Assembly: GCA_964573105.1 (NCBI GenBank)
Contig: CAZNIS010000010.1
Coordinates: 1-64,000 of the forward strand
Source of the DNA: CAKZSB01 sp964573105
Lineage (GTDB): Bacteria > Pseudomonadota > Gammaproteobacteria > Granulosicoccales > Granulosicoccaceae
DNA: 64,000 nt
Reading direction: 5' to 3'
Part shown: positions 1 to 8,707 of the stretch, piece by piece
How the letters are laid out: each line of letters begins with the position of its first letter
Position numbering within the stretch: the first letter of the stretch is position 1
Made by a program: the position numbers and the translations under genes
The notes under the pieces: model-generated
Told to the model about the DNA's origin: nothing
Seen by the model: only the letters and a program-made list of their open reading frames with translations
Database searches by the model: none

Positions 1-465
1 TACTTTCATGAGTAAATCTCGTGGGCGTTGAGGATCGGGGCAGGCGCAGCCCCAGATGAACTTAATAGCATAGCGCTAGTTGGCTGGATCGGAAGGGGCA
101 ATGTACAAGATTTGTCTATTCAGCTGTGTGTTGGGCAAGGTCGTTCAAATGGTCGATGTTGTTGCAGGAAAGGAGGCTTATTAGCCGCAGTGCGACAAAA
201 AAACTGTCACATAAACCGACACAAAGTGTTGCAAAATAGCAAATATATGATTTGTTGTAAAAATAAACTTCAATAAAAACAATTATTTGTAAGTTTCAAT
301 GTGCTCCAGGCAGTCAAATCTGTAAAGCATGGTTAAAAAATTGTTGTATTTCTGCAAATGCCGCGGTATCGTTTCGCCACAGTCAGCTGCGGAGGGAAAG
401 TCCGCGCCGGCTCACTAGCCTTATTTACAAGTCACAATCAAACGAGCCAATCTGGAGATTACACA
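1..465. other. Intergenic region upstream of porin
   Basis: I see no convincing gene here. The stretch from about 190 to 345 is clearly AT-richer than the rest of the window, as is common at strong porin promoters, but I cannot name one -35/-10 pair with confidence. From about 390 to 420 there is a G+C-rich piece with a short dyad (GCGG...CCGC) that would lie in the porin 5' leader. Short open frames here lack ribosome sites and family-like content. Confidence 0.5.
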
Positions 466-1350
466 ATGAAAAAGACTCTCACAGCTGCAGCAGTTTGCGC
501 GATGCTCTCGCCGGTAGCGGCCATGGCAGACGCCTCTCTGTATTCACGTATCGCACTGGGTATCGACGTTGCCGGTGCTGAGGAAAGTCTGGAAAACTCC
601 GGTTCACGTTTCGGCATCAAGGCCAGCCGTGACATCGGCGGTGGCAACTCAATCATCGGTCGGTACGAATTCGGCGTTGACGGTTCGCAAGCGATCGTTG
701 GCGGCGGCAACGGAAACCGTCTGTCTTACATCGGTTTCAAAGGTGGTTGGGGTGAAATCCAGGTCGGTTCAATCTGGTCTGCATACTTCAACAAGGTTGG
801 CGCGGTCGGCTGTGATCCCTTCACTCTGGCCTGTTTCAGCAGCATGTCTTTCCGTCTGGTAGATTCTATCGGCTACAGCGGCAGCTTCGGTGGTTTCGGT
901 GTTGAGGCAACTGCACAGTTCGGTGACGAAGATGGCGATGACCTCGGCGACGGCATTACTCGCACCCAGGTAGCGGCTTCATATGACATCGCTGGTTTCG
1001 GACTGTCAGCAGGTATCGACAGCGATGACGCTGGTGGCACCGACCGCACTGGTATTGGCATCAAGTACGGCATCGCCGGTGTTGGCCTGAAGGCGCTGAT
1101 CACCACAACTGACTCAGATGCGTCTAACGACGATCTCGAAGAACTCGCGATCACTCTGTCATACGGTGCTGGACCTCACAGCGTAACTGCTGAAATCTGG
1201 ACTGCAGAGCAAGGCGCTGCGGAAGATGACGGCACCATGCTGGGTTACCTGTACAAAGGTATCCCGAAGGTTCAAATGGGTCTGGCTTTCCAGACACAAG
1301 ATTCTGTTGAAGACGATCGCGTTCGTATCTACCTGCGTCACGACTTCTAA
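466..1350 (+). CDS. Outer-membrane porin (Gram-negative general porin family)
   Basis: A 294-residue precursor of a general diffusion porin, a 16-stranded beta-barrel passing small hydrophilic solutes through the outer membrane. Residues 1-21 form a Sec signal peptide (basic MKK start, hydrophobic core, cleavage likely after AMA). The mature protein alternates polar and aromatic residues, is rich in Gly and Asp, and ends in Phe (YLRHDF), the usual Bam-recognition C-terminus. The ATG at 466 has GGAG at 454-457; the frame stays open upstream to 358, but that would put extra sequence before the signal peptide. The gene stands alone and is followed by a strong terminator. The family is clear; substrate specificity cannot be read from the sequence. 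At 294 residues it is on the short side for the family (usually 330-380). Confidence 0.88.
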   Translation: MKKTLTAAAVCAMLSPVAAMADASLYSRIALGIDVAGAEESLENSGSRFGIKASRDIGGGNSIIGRYEFGVDGSQAIVGGGNGNRLSYIGFKGGWGEIQVGSIWSAYFNKVGAVGCDPFTLACFSSMSFRLVDSIGYSGSFGGFGVEATAQFGDEDGDDLGDGITRTQVAASYDIAGFGLSAGIDSDDAGGTDRTGIGIKYGIAGVGLKALITTTDSDASNDDLEELAITLSYGAGPHSVTAEIWTAEQGAAEDDGTMLGYLYKGIPKVQMGLAFQTQDSVEDDRVRIYLRHDF

Positions 1351-1380
1351 GTTGACGCCTGTCTGAGCGTTTAGGTTGAG

Positions 1381-1412
1381 CACGGGGTGCCGCAATGGTG
1401 CCCCGTGTTTTT
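1381..1412 (+). terminator. Rho-independent terminator after porin
   Basis: An 11-bp stem (CACGGGGTGCC with GGTGCCCCGTG, including two G-T pairs) with a 5-nt loop is followed by TTTTT. It starts 30 nt after the porin stop and lies just before the 3' end of the convergent ppsR gene. Confidence 0.85.
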
Positions 1413-1422
1413 GCTGTTCAAG

Positions 1423-2241
1423 TCAGAACTTTCGCTTCAATCCTGCTGTGTGCAGAATGTGGGCGCCTATTTCCTCGACTGACATCTTGGTGGTGTTGAC
1501 GAACGGAATGTTGCAGGCGCGGTACATGGCTTCGGCCTGCGCAACTTCATACTGACAGTTTTTTGCCGCCGCGTAGCTCTCTCCCGGGTATCGTTCCTGG
1601 CGAATTTGCTGCAGCCTGAAGGGATCGATAGTCAGTCCAAAGATCTTTTCTTTGTAGGTCGCCAGTGAAGTCGGCAGGGAAGAATGGTCAAGTTCCGTGG
1701 CCGTCAGCGGGTAGTTTGCGGCGTAGATGCCAAACTGCAGTGAAAGATAGAGGCAGGTTGGCGTTTTACCGGATCGCGAGACACCGATCACAATGACATC
1801 GGCGCCGCCGTAGTGCGAGGTTTCGAGTCCATCGTCGGTGCTGAGTGCGTAATTGACCGCGCCGATCCTGGATGAGTATTGCGCAACATCCATCACACCG
1901 TGCGATTTACCCACCGAATGTGACGACTCCACTTCAAGTTCCCTCTCGAGTGGATCGATAAATGTATCAAAGAGATCAAAAAATACGGCCCTGCTGCTTG
2001 ATATGAGCTCACGAATGTCATCGTTGACGAGCGTGGCGAATACCAGTGGGCGAGTGCCATCGATCTGAATTGTCGAGTTGATGCGTTCTACCGTTGAACG
2101 TGCCTTGTCGGGCGTGTCGACGAAGGGCAGCGTTTCAATTTTGAAATTTATTTGCGGAAACTGGCTGATAAGGCTGTGACACAATGCCTCGGCGGTCAGG
2201 CCGGTCCGGTCAGAAATGATGAAGGCGGATCGTGACTGCAC
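1423..2241 (-). CDS. ppsR: PEP synthase regulatory protein (bifunctional kinase/pyrophosphorylase)
   Basis: PpsR (DUF299 family) inactivates phosphoenolpyruvate synthase by ADP-dependent phosphorylation of a threonine next to its catalytic histidine, and reactivates it by Pi-dependent pyrophosphorolysis. The 272-residue length is typical. The N-terminus (SAFIISDRTGLTAE) and the P-loop GVSRSGKTPT at about residues 152-161 are diagnostic, as is the downstream FGLTIDPFRL segment. The GTG start at 2241 has a GGGGA ribosome site a few bases upstream. It is divergent from ppsA, the target gene, with a 149-bp shared upstream region; this arrangement is conserved in many proteobacteria. Confidence 0.95.
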   Translation of the reverse strand: MQSRSAFIISDRTGLTAEALCHSLISQFPQINFKIETLPFVDTPDKARSTVERINSTIQIDGTRPLVFATLVNDDIRELISSSRAVFFDLFDTFIDPLERELEVESSHSVGKSHGVMDVAQYSSRIGAVNYALSTDDGLETSHYGGADVIVIGVSRSGKTPTCLYLSLQFGIYAANYPLTATELDHSSLPTSLATYKEKIFGLTIDPFRLQQIRQERYPGESYAAAKNCQYEVAQAEAMYRACNIPFVNTTKMSVEEIGAHILHTAGLKRKF

Positions 2242-2390
2242 GATGATTCCCCGATGAGCTTTGCAAGCGCTGTCCGGTCGTCCCGGACGCGTTAGTTATT
2301 GAACAGTTTCGTCTGATGAATGGCGTTGTTGACGGGGGCGTAGTGTGCCCGCACAAAGCTGCCAGCCTCCGGACTTGAACGGAAAAACAC
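2242..2390. promoter_or_regulatory. Divergent ppsR/ppsA control region
   Basis: A 149-bp interval between the divergent start codons of ppsR and ppsA must hold both promoters. I cannot assign individual -10/-35 boxes or a regulator site with confidence. A GGAAAA stretch just before the ppsA ATG probably serves as its ribosome site. Confidence 0.4.
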
Positions 2391-4748
2391 ATGGCAAACT
2401 ATGTAATCTGGTTCGACAAGCTCGGCATGAACGATGTGGGCCGGGTTGGCGGCAAGAACGCCTCGCTGGGCGAGATGATACACAATCTAGCCGATGCCGG
2501 AATCAGAGTGCCAGGTGGGTTCGCCACCACTGCCGATGCGTTTCGTGACTTTCTGTCGCACAACGATCTGGCTGACAATATCAACCGCCTGCTAGTCGAC
2601 TTCGATGTAGAGAATGTAGACGCGCTGGAACAAATTGGCGCCAGAATACGCAAGATGGTGCTGGAAACGCCGTTTCCGGACCAGCTTGAGTCAGATATTC
2701 GAGAAGCCTATGCGCAATTGCAGGCAGACGGCGACATTTCCGTCGCGGTACGCTCGTCGGCTACCGCTGAGGATTTGCCCGAGGCATCGTTCGCCGGTCA
2801 ACAGGAGACGTTCCTGAACGTCAGTGGCATCGATGAGGTGCTGTTGCGAGTGAAGGAAGTCTTTGCCTCGTTATATAACGATCGTGCGATTTCGTATCGC
2901 GTTCACCAGGGCTTCGATCATGCCGACGTGGCCTTGTCAGCCGGTGTGCAGCGCATGGTGCGCAGCGATGTCGGCGCAAGCGGTGTGATGTTCTCGATCG
3001 ACACAGAAACCGGATTTGAGGATGTGGTGTTTATAACTTCATCCTGGGGGCTGGGTGAATGCGTGGTACAGGGCTCTGTCAATCCGGATGAGTTCTATCT
3101 CCACAAGCCAACACTTGCCGCTGGCAAGCCTGCGATATTGCGCCGCAATCGGGGCAGCAAGCAGATCAAAATGGTGTATGGCAGTGACGTTGCCGTTGAG
3201 GTCGTCGACACCAGCGCCGATGAGCAGTATCAATTTAGTCTATCAGACGCCGAGGCCTCAGAGCTTGCGGCGATGGCAGTCACCATCGAGCGCCACTATG
3301 GCCGCCCGATGGATATCGAGTGGGGCAGAGACGGGATAGACGGTCAGCTGTATATACTTCAGGCGCGTCCGGAAACTGTTGAATCCCGCGAAGACAAAAA
3401 CGTGATTCGTCGCTATGAGCTGGATGCCGATGCCACGGAAGTGCTGGTTGAGGGGCGCAGCATCGGGCAGCGAATTGGTTCTGGTAAAGTGCGGAATATT
3501 CCAAGCCTTGAGCATTTGTCGCGCGTGCAGCCTGGTGATGTATTGGTTACCGATATGACGGACCCTGACTGGGAGCCCGTGATGAAGCGCGCCTCGGCGA
3601 TTGTCACCAACCGCGGAGGCCGCACCTGCCACGCGGCGATCATCGCACGCGAACTGGGCGTGCCGGCAGTGGTTGGCTGCGGTGATGCGACCGACAAGCT
3701 GGAAGAGGGGCTGGATGTCACGGTCTCCTGTGCCGAGGGCGACACCGGCAAGGTCTACCACGGCCAGTTGCAATACAAGGTCAATGAGATCAAGCTCGAT
3801 ACGCTGCCGGAACTGCCGTTCAAAATCACCATGAACGTTGGCAACCCGGAGCGCGCGTTTGATTTCCAGCGCCTGCCCAACGCTGGTGTTGGTCTGATGC
3901 GGCTGGAATTCATGATCAGCAACACCATCGGCGTGCACCCCAAAGCGTTGCTGAATTTCGATGCGATGGACGAGGGCGTGCGCAAGCAGATCGAGGAGCG
4001 ATCGGCAGGTTACGCCTCTCCGGTGGATTTCTACGTTGAGAAACTGACCGAGGGGGTCGCCACTTTGGCGGCGGCTTTTGCGCCCGATCCAGTCATCGTG
4101 CGACTCAGTGATTTCAAATCGAACGAGTATGCCAACATGCTGGGCGGTGACATCTTCGAGCCGGACGAAGAGAACCCGATGATCGGCTTTCGCGGCGCCT
4201 CGCGTTATATTTCGTCGTCGTTTCGCGAGTGTTTTGAGCTCGAGTGCCGTGCGCTGAAGAAAGTGCGCGACGAGATGGGGCTGACCAACGTCTGGATCAT
4301 GGTGCCGTTCGTGCGCACGCTCGAAGAGGCTGACGAGGTGTTGAGTCTGTTGGCCGATAATGGTCTGCGACGTGGCGAAAATGATCTCAACATCGTGATG
4401 ATGTGCGAAGTGCCGAGCAATGCGATTCTGGCCGAGGAGTTCCTGCAGAAGTTTGATGGCTTTTCAATCGGCTCCAACGATCTGACCCAGCTGACGCTCG
4501 GGCTGGATCGCGATTCCGGTCTGATCGCTCATCTGTTTGACGAGCGCGACCCGGCGGTGAAGAAAATGCTCGCCATGGCGATTCGTGCCGCCAACGATGC
4601 CGGTAAATACGTGGGCATTTGTGGGCAGGGGCCGTCTGATCATCCAGATCTGGCCAAATGGCTGATGGAGCAGGGCATATCCAGTGTCTCGCTGAATCCG
4701 GATACCGTGGTCGAGACCTGGCTGTTTTTGGCCGGGCAAGACGTCTAG
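2391..4748 (+). CDS. ppsA: Phosphoenolpyruvate synthase
   Basis: PpsA converts pyruvate + ATP + H2O to phosphoenolpyruvate + AMP + Pi in the cytosol, the entry step of gluconeogenesis from pyruvate, lactate or acetyl-CoA-derived carbon. The 785 residues match the usual ~790. The N-terminal ATP-grasp domain (about 1-330) begins with WFDKLGMNDVGRVGGKNASL. The swivelling phosphohistidine domain carries GGRTCHAAIIARELGVPAVV, with the catalytic His and the adjacent Thr that PpsR modifies. The C-terminal PEP/pyruvate TIM barrel contains GFRGASRY and CGQGPSDHPD near the catalytic Cys. It is divergent from ppsR, which is expected to control it post-translationally. Confidence 0.97.
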   Translation: MANYVIWFDKLGMNDVGRVGGKNASLGEMIHNLADAGIRVPGGFATTADAFRDFLSHNDLADNINRLLVDFDVENVDALEQIGARIRKMVLETPFPDQLESDIREAYAQLQADGDISVAVRSSATAEDLPEASFAGQQETFLNVSGIDEVLLRVKEVFASLYNDRAISYRVHQGFDHADVALSAGVQRMVRSDVGASGVMFSIDTETGFEDVVFITSSWGLGECVVQGSVNPDEFYLHKPTLAAGKPAILRRNRGSKQIKMVYGSDVAVEVVDTSADEQYQFSLSDAEASELAAMAVTIERHYGRPMDIEWGRDGIDGQLYILQARPETVESREDKNVIRRYELDADATEVLVEGRSIGQRIGSGKVRNIPSLEHLSRVQPGDVLVTDMTDPDWEPVMKRASAIVTNRGGRTCHAAIIARELGVPAVVGCGDATDKLEEGLDVTVSCAEGDTGKVYHGQLQYKVNEIKLDTLPELPFKITMNVGNPERAFDFQRLPNAGVGLMRLEFMISNTIGVHPKALLNFDAMDEGVRKQIEERSAGYASPVDFYVEKLTEGVATLAAAFAPDPVIVRLSDFKSNEYANMLGGDIFEPDEENPMIGFRGASRYISSSFRECFELECRALKKVRDEMGLTNVWIMVPFVRTLEEADEVLSLLADNGLRRGENDLNIVMMCEVPSNAILAEEFLQKFDGFSIGSNDLTQLTLGLDRDSGLIAHLFDERDPAVKKMLAMAIRAANDAGKYVGICGQGPSDHPDLAKWLMEQGISSVSLNPDTVVETWLFLAGQDV

Positions 4749-4779
4749 TCCCTTAAACGCGAGCCGAACTCACACGCAG

Positions 4780-5229
4780 TCAGGTTTGGCTGCGAAAGTA
4801 CTCCTGCGTGCGCTGCTGAATCTCTTCGCGAGTGAGCTGTTCAACCTCTTGCGAGATGATCCACACGTGGCCAAACGGATCGATCAGCCGGCCGGTGCGC
4901 TGGCCATAGAATTGATCTTCAACCGGTGCCTCGAGTCTGGCGCCTGCAGTTTGCGCGCGGCTGGCCAGACCATGTGCGTCTTCGACCTGCAGGCCGATTC
5001 TCACACTGGTGCCGCGCAGCGATTTGGGGCCCTTGTTGCCAAACCCCGGCATCTCTTCGGATAACATGATCGAGCTGTCGCCGAGCTTCATCTCGGTGTG
5101 AATGATGTTGCCCTGATTGTCTTCGAGCCTTGGGCCCACCTCCTCAAAGCCGAATGCGGCTTCGTAAAAACTGATCGCCTCGTCGGCGCGATTGACCGTC
5201 AGGTAGGGCGTGATTGTGTGGGTAGCCAT
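4780..5229 (-). CDS. VOC-family protein (PhnB/glyoxalase-like)
   Basis: A cytosolic protein of about 149 residues in the vicinal-oxygen-chelate superfamily, PhnB/YdcJ-like subgroup. It starts TITPYLTVNRADEAISFYEAAFGFEE, shows a central IIHTEMKLGDSSIMLSEE strand region, and ends RLIDPFGHVWIISQEVE, the usual closing motif. One metal-binding-type His (IHTE) and a Glu are visible, but the reaction is not assignable; relatives include glyoxalases, antibiotic-binding proteins and many proteins of unknown role. I prefer the ATG at 5229 because the family begins right at this point; an upstream ATG at 5262 would add 11 residues. It converges with ppsA and is followed on its own strand only by ppsR, two genes away and divergent from ppsA, so it appears to be a single gene. 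Confidence 0.8.
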   Translation of the reverse strand: MATHTITPYLTVNRADEAISFYEAAFGFEEVGPRLEDNQGNIIHTEMKLGDSSIMLSEEMPGFGNKGPKSLRGTSVRIGLQVEDAHGLASRAQTAGARLEAPVEDQFYGQRTGRLIDPFGHVWIISQEVEQLTREEIQQRTQEYFRSQT

Positions 5230-5303
5230 ATTGCTCGCTCGGATACGCAGAATGCGTTGCATGATACAACCTCAGACGCTTGTCCGGACAAATCGGCTGG
5301 CAA

Positions 5304-6503
5304 TTAGTCAAGGTCGATTTCCAGTGCCATCGCCTGGCTGACAAACAGGGGCTGAATGTCCAGCGCCCGTGCGATCGACTCCACTTGCGCAGATTCTGCC
5401 GCCGACGTCTTGCCGTCGGCTCGCGCCACGGTACACAAATCGCGAATGATCTGCATGCGCTGGGCGATCGTCGTCACCACCTTGACCTGCTCGATGCGGT
5501 CGGGTAGATCGCGGCTGAGCATGTCCAGGTTCAGTTCGTCGCTATAGGCCCGTTTGCCGAAAAATTTCTCGAACACGGCGATTTCCCGATCGGAGACATC
5601 ACCGTTGGCGTTGGCTACGGCAATGGAGCCAGCAAACAGTAGCCGACGCATACGCTCGTCTGCGTCAGTGTGGCCCTCCAGATAGCTTGGCTCCATCAGC
5701 GTCATCAACACTTGCACGCCGGCCTCCAGTTCGGTAATCGACTGGCCGCCGTCGCGGGCGAGTTCAGATTGATCAAAGAGTTTCAGCGCCTTGACGCGCA
5801 GCGGGCTGAACGGGTGCGTCATGAACCAGTCTTCGGTCGGGGCGCCCTGGCCAGGCTCCGCATCGGCCGACTGCATTTCATCGACCTGTTGCATGAATTC
5901 GTCGATGTTGAAATTGACCAGAGAACTGCTCAAGCCCGAGGCGAGCTTGAACAGCGAGCGGGCCACGCCTTCGAGATTCTGCGCGCAGTGAGCACCGGCG
6001 CGATCGGCGGAGATTTCAGCGTAGCGCGACCAGGTGGTCAGTTGCAGCGCCAGCTTCGGGTTCGGTCGGGCCTTGCCCTGCAGCAGGTAGCCGATCGGTA
6101 TGTCGTGGTGGCCGTACAAGTGATGGCCGAGTTCGTGGCCGAGTACAAACCGCAATTCCGGCCCTTCGAATGCCTCAAGCAAACTGGACGAGAACATAAT
6201 GAACAGCCGCCCCTCCTCGGGTTTGACGCAGGCGGCGTTATAGGTGGGGCTGGAATAGACATAGAGTTCCAGCGGGATTTTTACATCCAGCAGTTCGATG
6301 CATTCATCGGCCATGGTATGAAGCCAGGGGGCCATAGTGCGGCTCAGCCGAACCGATGTCGCCAGCAGACGCCGTCGGGTACCGGTCGGGCCATCCTCTT
6401 CGCGCTTCTCTATCCACTCGTTGACCCGCTTCACCTCGGCGGTTTGCATCAGGCGGTCGGCGATGTCGCGGTCCTGTTGGGATCGTAGCTTGTCGGCGTT
6501 CAT
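5304..6503 (-). CDS. M48-type zinc metallopeptidase with C-terminal TerB-like domain
   Basis: A protein of 399 residues with no obvious signal peptide. An M48 (Ste24/HtpX-like) peptidase core carries LGHELGHHLYG, with zinc ligands His123 and His127 and catalytic Glu124. A downstream EISADRAG supplies the third ligand Glu, as is usual for M48. The region from about residue 285 to the end (MRRLLFAGSIAVANANGDVSD... DLCTVARADGKTSAAE) looks like a TerB-type all-helical domain with acidic, possibly metal-binding loops. The ATG at 6503 gives the best N-terminus; the frame is open to 6578 but that extension is Cys/Arg-rich and not family-like. M48-TerB-like fusions are described only as uncharacterised proteins, so substrate and role are unknown. 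Confidence 0.8.
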   Translation of the reverse strand: MNADKLRSQQDRDIADRLMQTAEVKRVNEWIEKREEDGPTGTRRRLLATSVRLSRTMAPWLHTMADECIELLDVKIPLELYVYSSPTYNAACVKPEEGRLFIMFSSSLLEAFEGPELRFVLGHELGHHLYGHHDIPIGYLLQGKARPNPKLALQLTTWSRYAEISADRAGAHCAQNLEGVARSLFKLASGLSSSLVNFNIDEFMQQVDEMQSADAEPGQGAPTEDWFMTHPFSPLRVKALKLFDQSELARDGGQSITELEAGVQVLMTLMEPSYLEGHTDADERMRRLLFAGSIAVANANGDVSDREIAVFEKFFGKRAYSDELNLDMLSRDLPDRIEQVKVVTTIAQRMQIIRDLCTVARADGKTSAAESAQVESIARALDIQPLFVSQAMALEIDLD

Positions 6504-6692
6504 GTGGAGTCTCGGGCTGTCAGCTGATAGGCGGTGTGTTTGCACTCGGCAAAGCTTGCACTGTTGCCGCTGGCGCACAACACAATTGCTGTTTCTTTCT
6601 TAAAATTTTCGCGCAAACAGGTATAGTTCGGCGTCCGTGCTTTGGCCTTGGCGCCGCTCGGAAAGTTTCATTTTACAGCAGGATATTGCACC

Positions 6693-7160
6693 GTGAGTGA
6701 CGACAAAACCTACGCCGATCTGAAGCAACTCGGCAGCTCGGTCGGGTTGCCGGCGTCGCCCGAAGAGGCAGTGCTGGAATCGGTCGCCAACCCGCAGCCG
6801 GACGTCGACTACTGCGTGCGGTTCTCGGCTCCTGAATTCACCTCGCTGTGTCCACTGACCGCTCAACCCGACTTTGCACACCTGGTGATCGATTATGTGC
6901 CCGGGCCGCGCATCGTCGAGAGCAAGTCACTAAAAATGTTTCTGGGGTCTTTTCGCAACCACGGTGCATTTCACGAAGACTGCACCGTTGGTATTGCACG
7001 GCGGCTTATCGATACCATCGAGCCCAAATGGCTGCGCATCGGTGGCTACTGGTATCCGCGCGGCGGCATTCCGATAGACGTGTTCTTTCAGCACGGTGAG
7101 CTGCCCGCTGGCGTCTGGGTGGCCGATCAAAATGTGCCGGGGTACCGCGGCCGCGGATAG
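6693..7160 (+). CDS. queF: NADPH-dependent 7-cyano-7-deazaguanine reductase
   Basis: QueF reduces preQ0 to preQ1 with two NADPH, the last free-base step of queuosine biosynthesis for tRNA wobble positions. At 155 residues this is the short, unimodular YkvM type, not the ~280-residue two-module E. coli form. The hallmark FTSLCPLTAQPDFAH includes the Cys that forms the thioimide with substrate and the proton-donor Asp; VESKSLKMFLGSFRNHGAFHED holds the NADPH-binding QueF motif and the substrate-binding His-Glu; YPRGGIPIDVF follows. The GTG at 6693 is chosen because AGGA lies at 6680-6683; the frame extends upstream to 6642 without homology. It is divergent from the M48 peptidase gene. Confidence 0.95.
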   Translation: MSDDKTYADLKQLGSSVGLPASPEEAVLESVANPQPDVDYCVRFSAPEFTSLCPLTAQPDFAHLVIDYVPGPRIVESKSLKMFLGSFRNHGAFHEDCTVGIARRLIDTIEPKWLRIGGYWYPRGGIPIDVFFQHGELPAGVWVADQNVPGYRGRG

Positions 7161-7276
7161 CGCCTCACGCGCGCAGCCAATCGCGGCGACAATCGCTGGA
7201 CCCAGTGGCTGGAAGTTCTCTAAACAGTGACTGACCCCTTGCGGTGAGATCACCCGAACAAGCAGGCAAACCAAAT

Positions 7277-7714
7277 ATGGCAGATATTAGAAAACTGACT
7301 GATGATCTCTACGTCGCAGCGCAGATTGAACCTGCCGACGTCGCAGAGCTCGACGAGCGCGCGTTTCGCGCCGTGCTGTGCAATCGACCAGACCACGAGC
7401 AGCAGGGCCAGCCCGCGTACGCGGACATACAACGTCAAGCCGAGGCACTGGGTTTGCTGATCGAGTGGCAACCGGTCAATGGTGCGGTGATCACCGACGA
7501 GGATGTCGACACCTTCGCCGAGCACACCGAAAATCTGCCACGACCACTACTGGCCTATTGTCGATCGGGCACGCGCTGCACTGTGTTGTGGGCTTTGAGT
7601 CAGGCGGGACAAAGAGATACCGCAGAGATACTTCAGATCGCAGCGCAGGCCGGCTACAACCTGGAGGGGCTGGTAGAGCGGATCAACGCTCGCGCGGCGG
7701 ACAAATCGGGCTGA
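7277..7714 (+). CDS. TIGR01244-type sulfurtransferase/phosphatase-like protein (DUF442)
   Basis: A small cytosolic protein of 145 residues. It begins ADIRKLTDDLYVAAQIEPAD and carries the active-site-like loop LAYCRSGTRC near residue 95, within a rhodanese/dual-specificity-phosphatase-like fold. The family (DUF442, also found fused to beta-lactamase-like domains as Blh) is linked to sulfur metabolism and sulfide detoxification, but this stand-alone version has no proven substrate. The loop Cys would be the nucleophile. The ATG at 7277 is preferred over 7244 because homology starts here and AGGC lies upstream. It sits between queF and the DUF533 gene, and I see no evidence that the three act together. 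Confidence 0.82.
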   Translation: MADIRKLTDDLYVAAQIEPADVAELDERAFRAVLCNRPDHEQQGQPAYADIQRQAEALGLLIEWQPVNGAVITDEDVDTFAEHTENLPRPLLAYCRSGTRCTVLWALSQAGQRDTAEILQIAAQAGYNLEGLVERINARAADKSG

Positions 7715-7841
7715 TCGGCAAACCTGATTTACATTTGCCGCGAATCTCTGCAACTGTCTGTGTGGTACCATCCGCAGTGGTCTTTTGGCACCCATTGTTG
7801 TGTGTCGCGCTGTACCTGGTAGCTAATGATGGAGAGTAAAC

Positions 7842-8573
7842 ATGGTTGATACGACGAAAATTCTAACTGAGTTGCTTGGCGGTGGCGGACGTGGCAATGG
7901 CGGTCTCGCCTCGCAATCCGGTGCCAAAATGCTTGAAGATCTGCTCGGTGTCGGCAAAAGCGGTGGCCAACAGTCGGGTGGCGGGATATTCGGTGGTGAT
8001 CAGCAGCGCGGCGGCGGTGGTGTATTCGGCGGCGGCGACAACTCTGATCGCAATACCGGTGGCGGCATATTCGGCGGTTCGGATTCTGGTGCGGGGTCGG
8101 GAGGTCTGGGTGATCTGTTGGGCAAGGCGCTGCGCGAACTGGGCAATAAACAGGGGCGCGGCGGCGCGGCACCCGGTGATAGCAATAACCCTTTCGATTC
8201 GCCAACGCAGTTACCCGACAATGCCAGCCAGTCCGAAGTCTACCTGCGTGCGATGATTCAGGCAGCCATGGCCGACGGCGGGCTCGATGAGCAGGAGCAA
8301 CAGGCCATTTTGAAAAGAGCCGGCAACGTCGGTCGCGCCGAGGCCGATTTTATCCGCGCCGAGATGGCGCGGGGCACCAACGTGCAGTCATTTATTCAGA
8401 CGGTGCCGCGCGGTATTGAAGAGAAGGTCTACGCGATGTCGCTGATGGCGATTCAGCTCGATAACCAGACCGAAGCACAGTTTCTTCATGCACTGGCGCA
8501 AGGGCTGCGAATTACCGAGCAGCAGTCCAACGCGATCCACGATCAAATGGGCGCGCAGCGCCTGTACCGCTGA
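7842..8573 (+). CDS. DUF533/TerB-like protein with glycine-rich N-terminal repeats
   Basis: A protein of 243 residues, no signal peptide. Residues 1-30 form a short amphipathic start (VDTTKILTELLGG). Residues 45-90 hold three imperfect copies of a GGG(I/V)FGG unit separated by acidic or polar spacers (GGGIFGGDQQ, GGGVFGGGDN, GGGIFGGSDS), then a LGDLLGKALRELG helix. The C-terminal half (from about 125, SEVYLRAMIQAAMADGGLDE) is a DUF533 domain related to TerB, ending LHALAQGLRITEQQSNAIH. E. coli YebE is a relative with a membrane anchor; none is apparent here. GGAGAG upstream supports the ATG. Function unknown; the Gly/Phe repeats suggest a flexible or self-associating linker. Confidence 0.8.
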   Translation: MVDTTKILTELLGGGGRGNGGLASQSGAKMLEDLLGVGKSGGQQSGGGIFGGDQQRGGGGVFGGGDNSDRNTGGGIFGGSDSGAGSGGLGDLLGKALRELGNKQGRGGAAPGDSNNPFDSPTQLPDNASQSEVYLRAMIQAAMADGGLDEQEQQAILKRAGNVGRAEADFIRAEMARGTNVQSFIQTVPRGIEEKVYAMSLMAIQLDNQTEAQFLHALAQGLRITEQQSNAIHDQMGAQRLYR

Positions 8574-8597
8574 TCGTATTGCAACGCTGATTTTCCC

Positions 8598-8619
8598 GCC
8601 GCGTTCGATCGGACGCGGC
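8598..8619 (+). terminator. Probable terminator after DUF533 gene
   Basis: GCCGCGT and ACGCGGC form a 7-bp perfect stem around an 8-nt loop, followed by CTTTCCCC. The pyrimidine-rich but U-poor tail makes it a moderate candidate. It lies 25 nt after the stop and before the pyruvate carboxylase gene. Confidence 0.5.
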
Positions 8620-8707
8620 CTTTCCCCTCCCTCCCGCCGCCGCACGCGAGGTGGCACACCACTGCGCAGTGGATTGCAGTGAGCACAGCTGTCAATGGAG
8701 CGCTTCG

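Noticed and set aside
385..420. GGAGGGAAAGTCCG-like string resembling the conserved 5' segment of RNase P RNA
   Set aside because: Only about a dozen bases resemble the motif; the other conserved blocks and the long downstream fold of rnpB are absent, and a porin gene starts at 466.
5670..6488. Plus-strand frame of 272 codons opposite the M48 peptidase gene
   Set aside because: Antisense shadow; the minus frame has the complete HELGHH zinc site and TerB-like tail.
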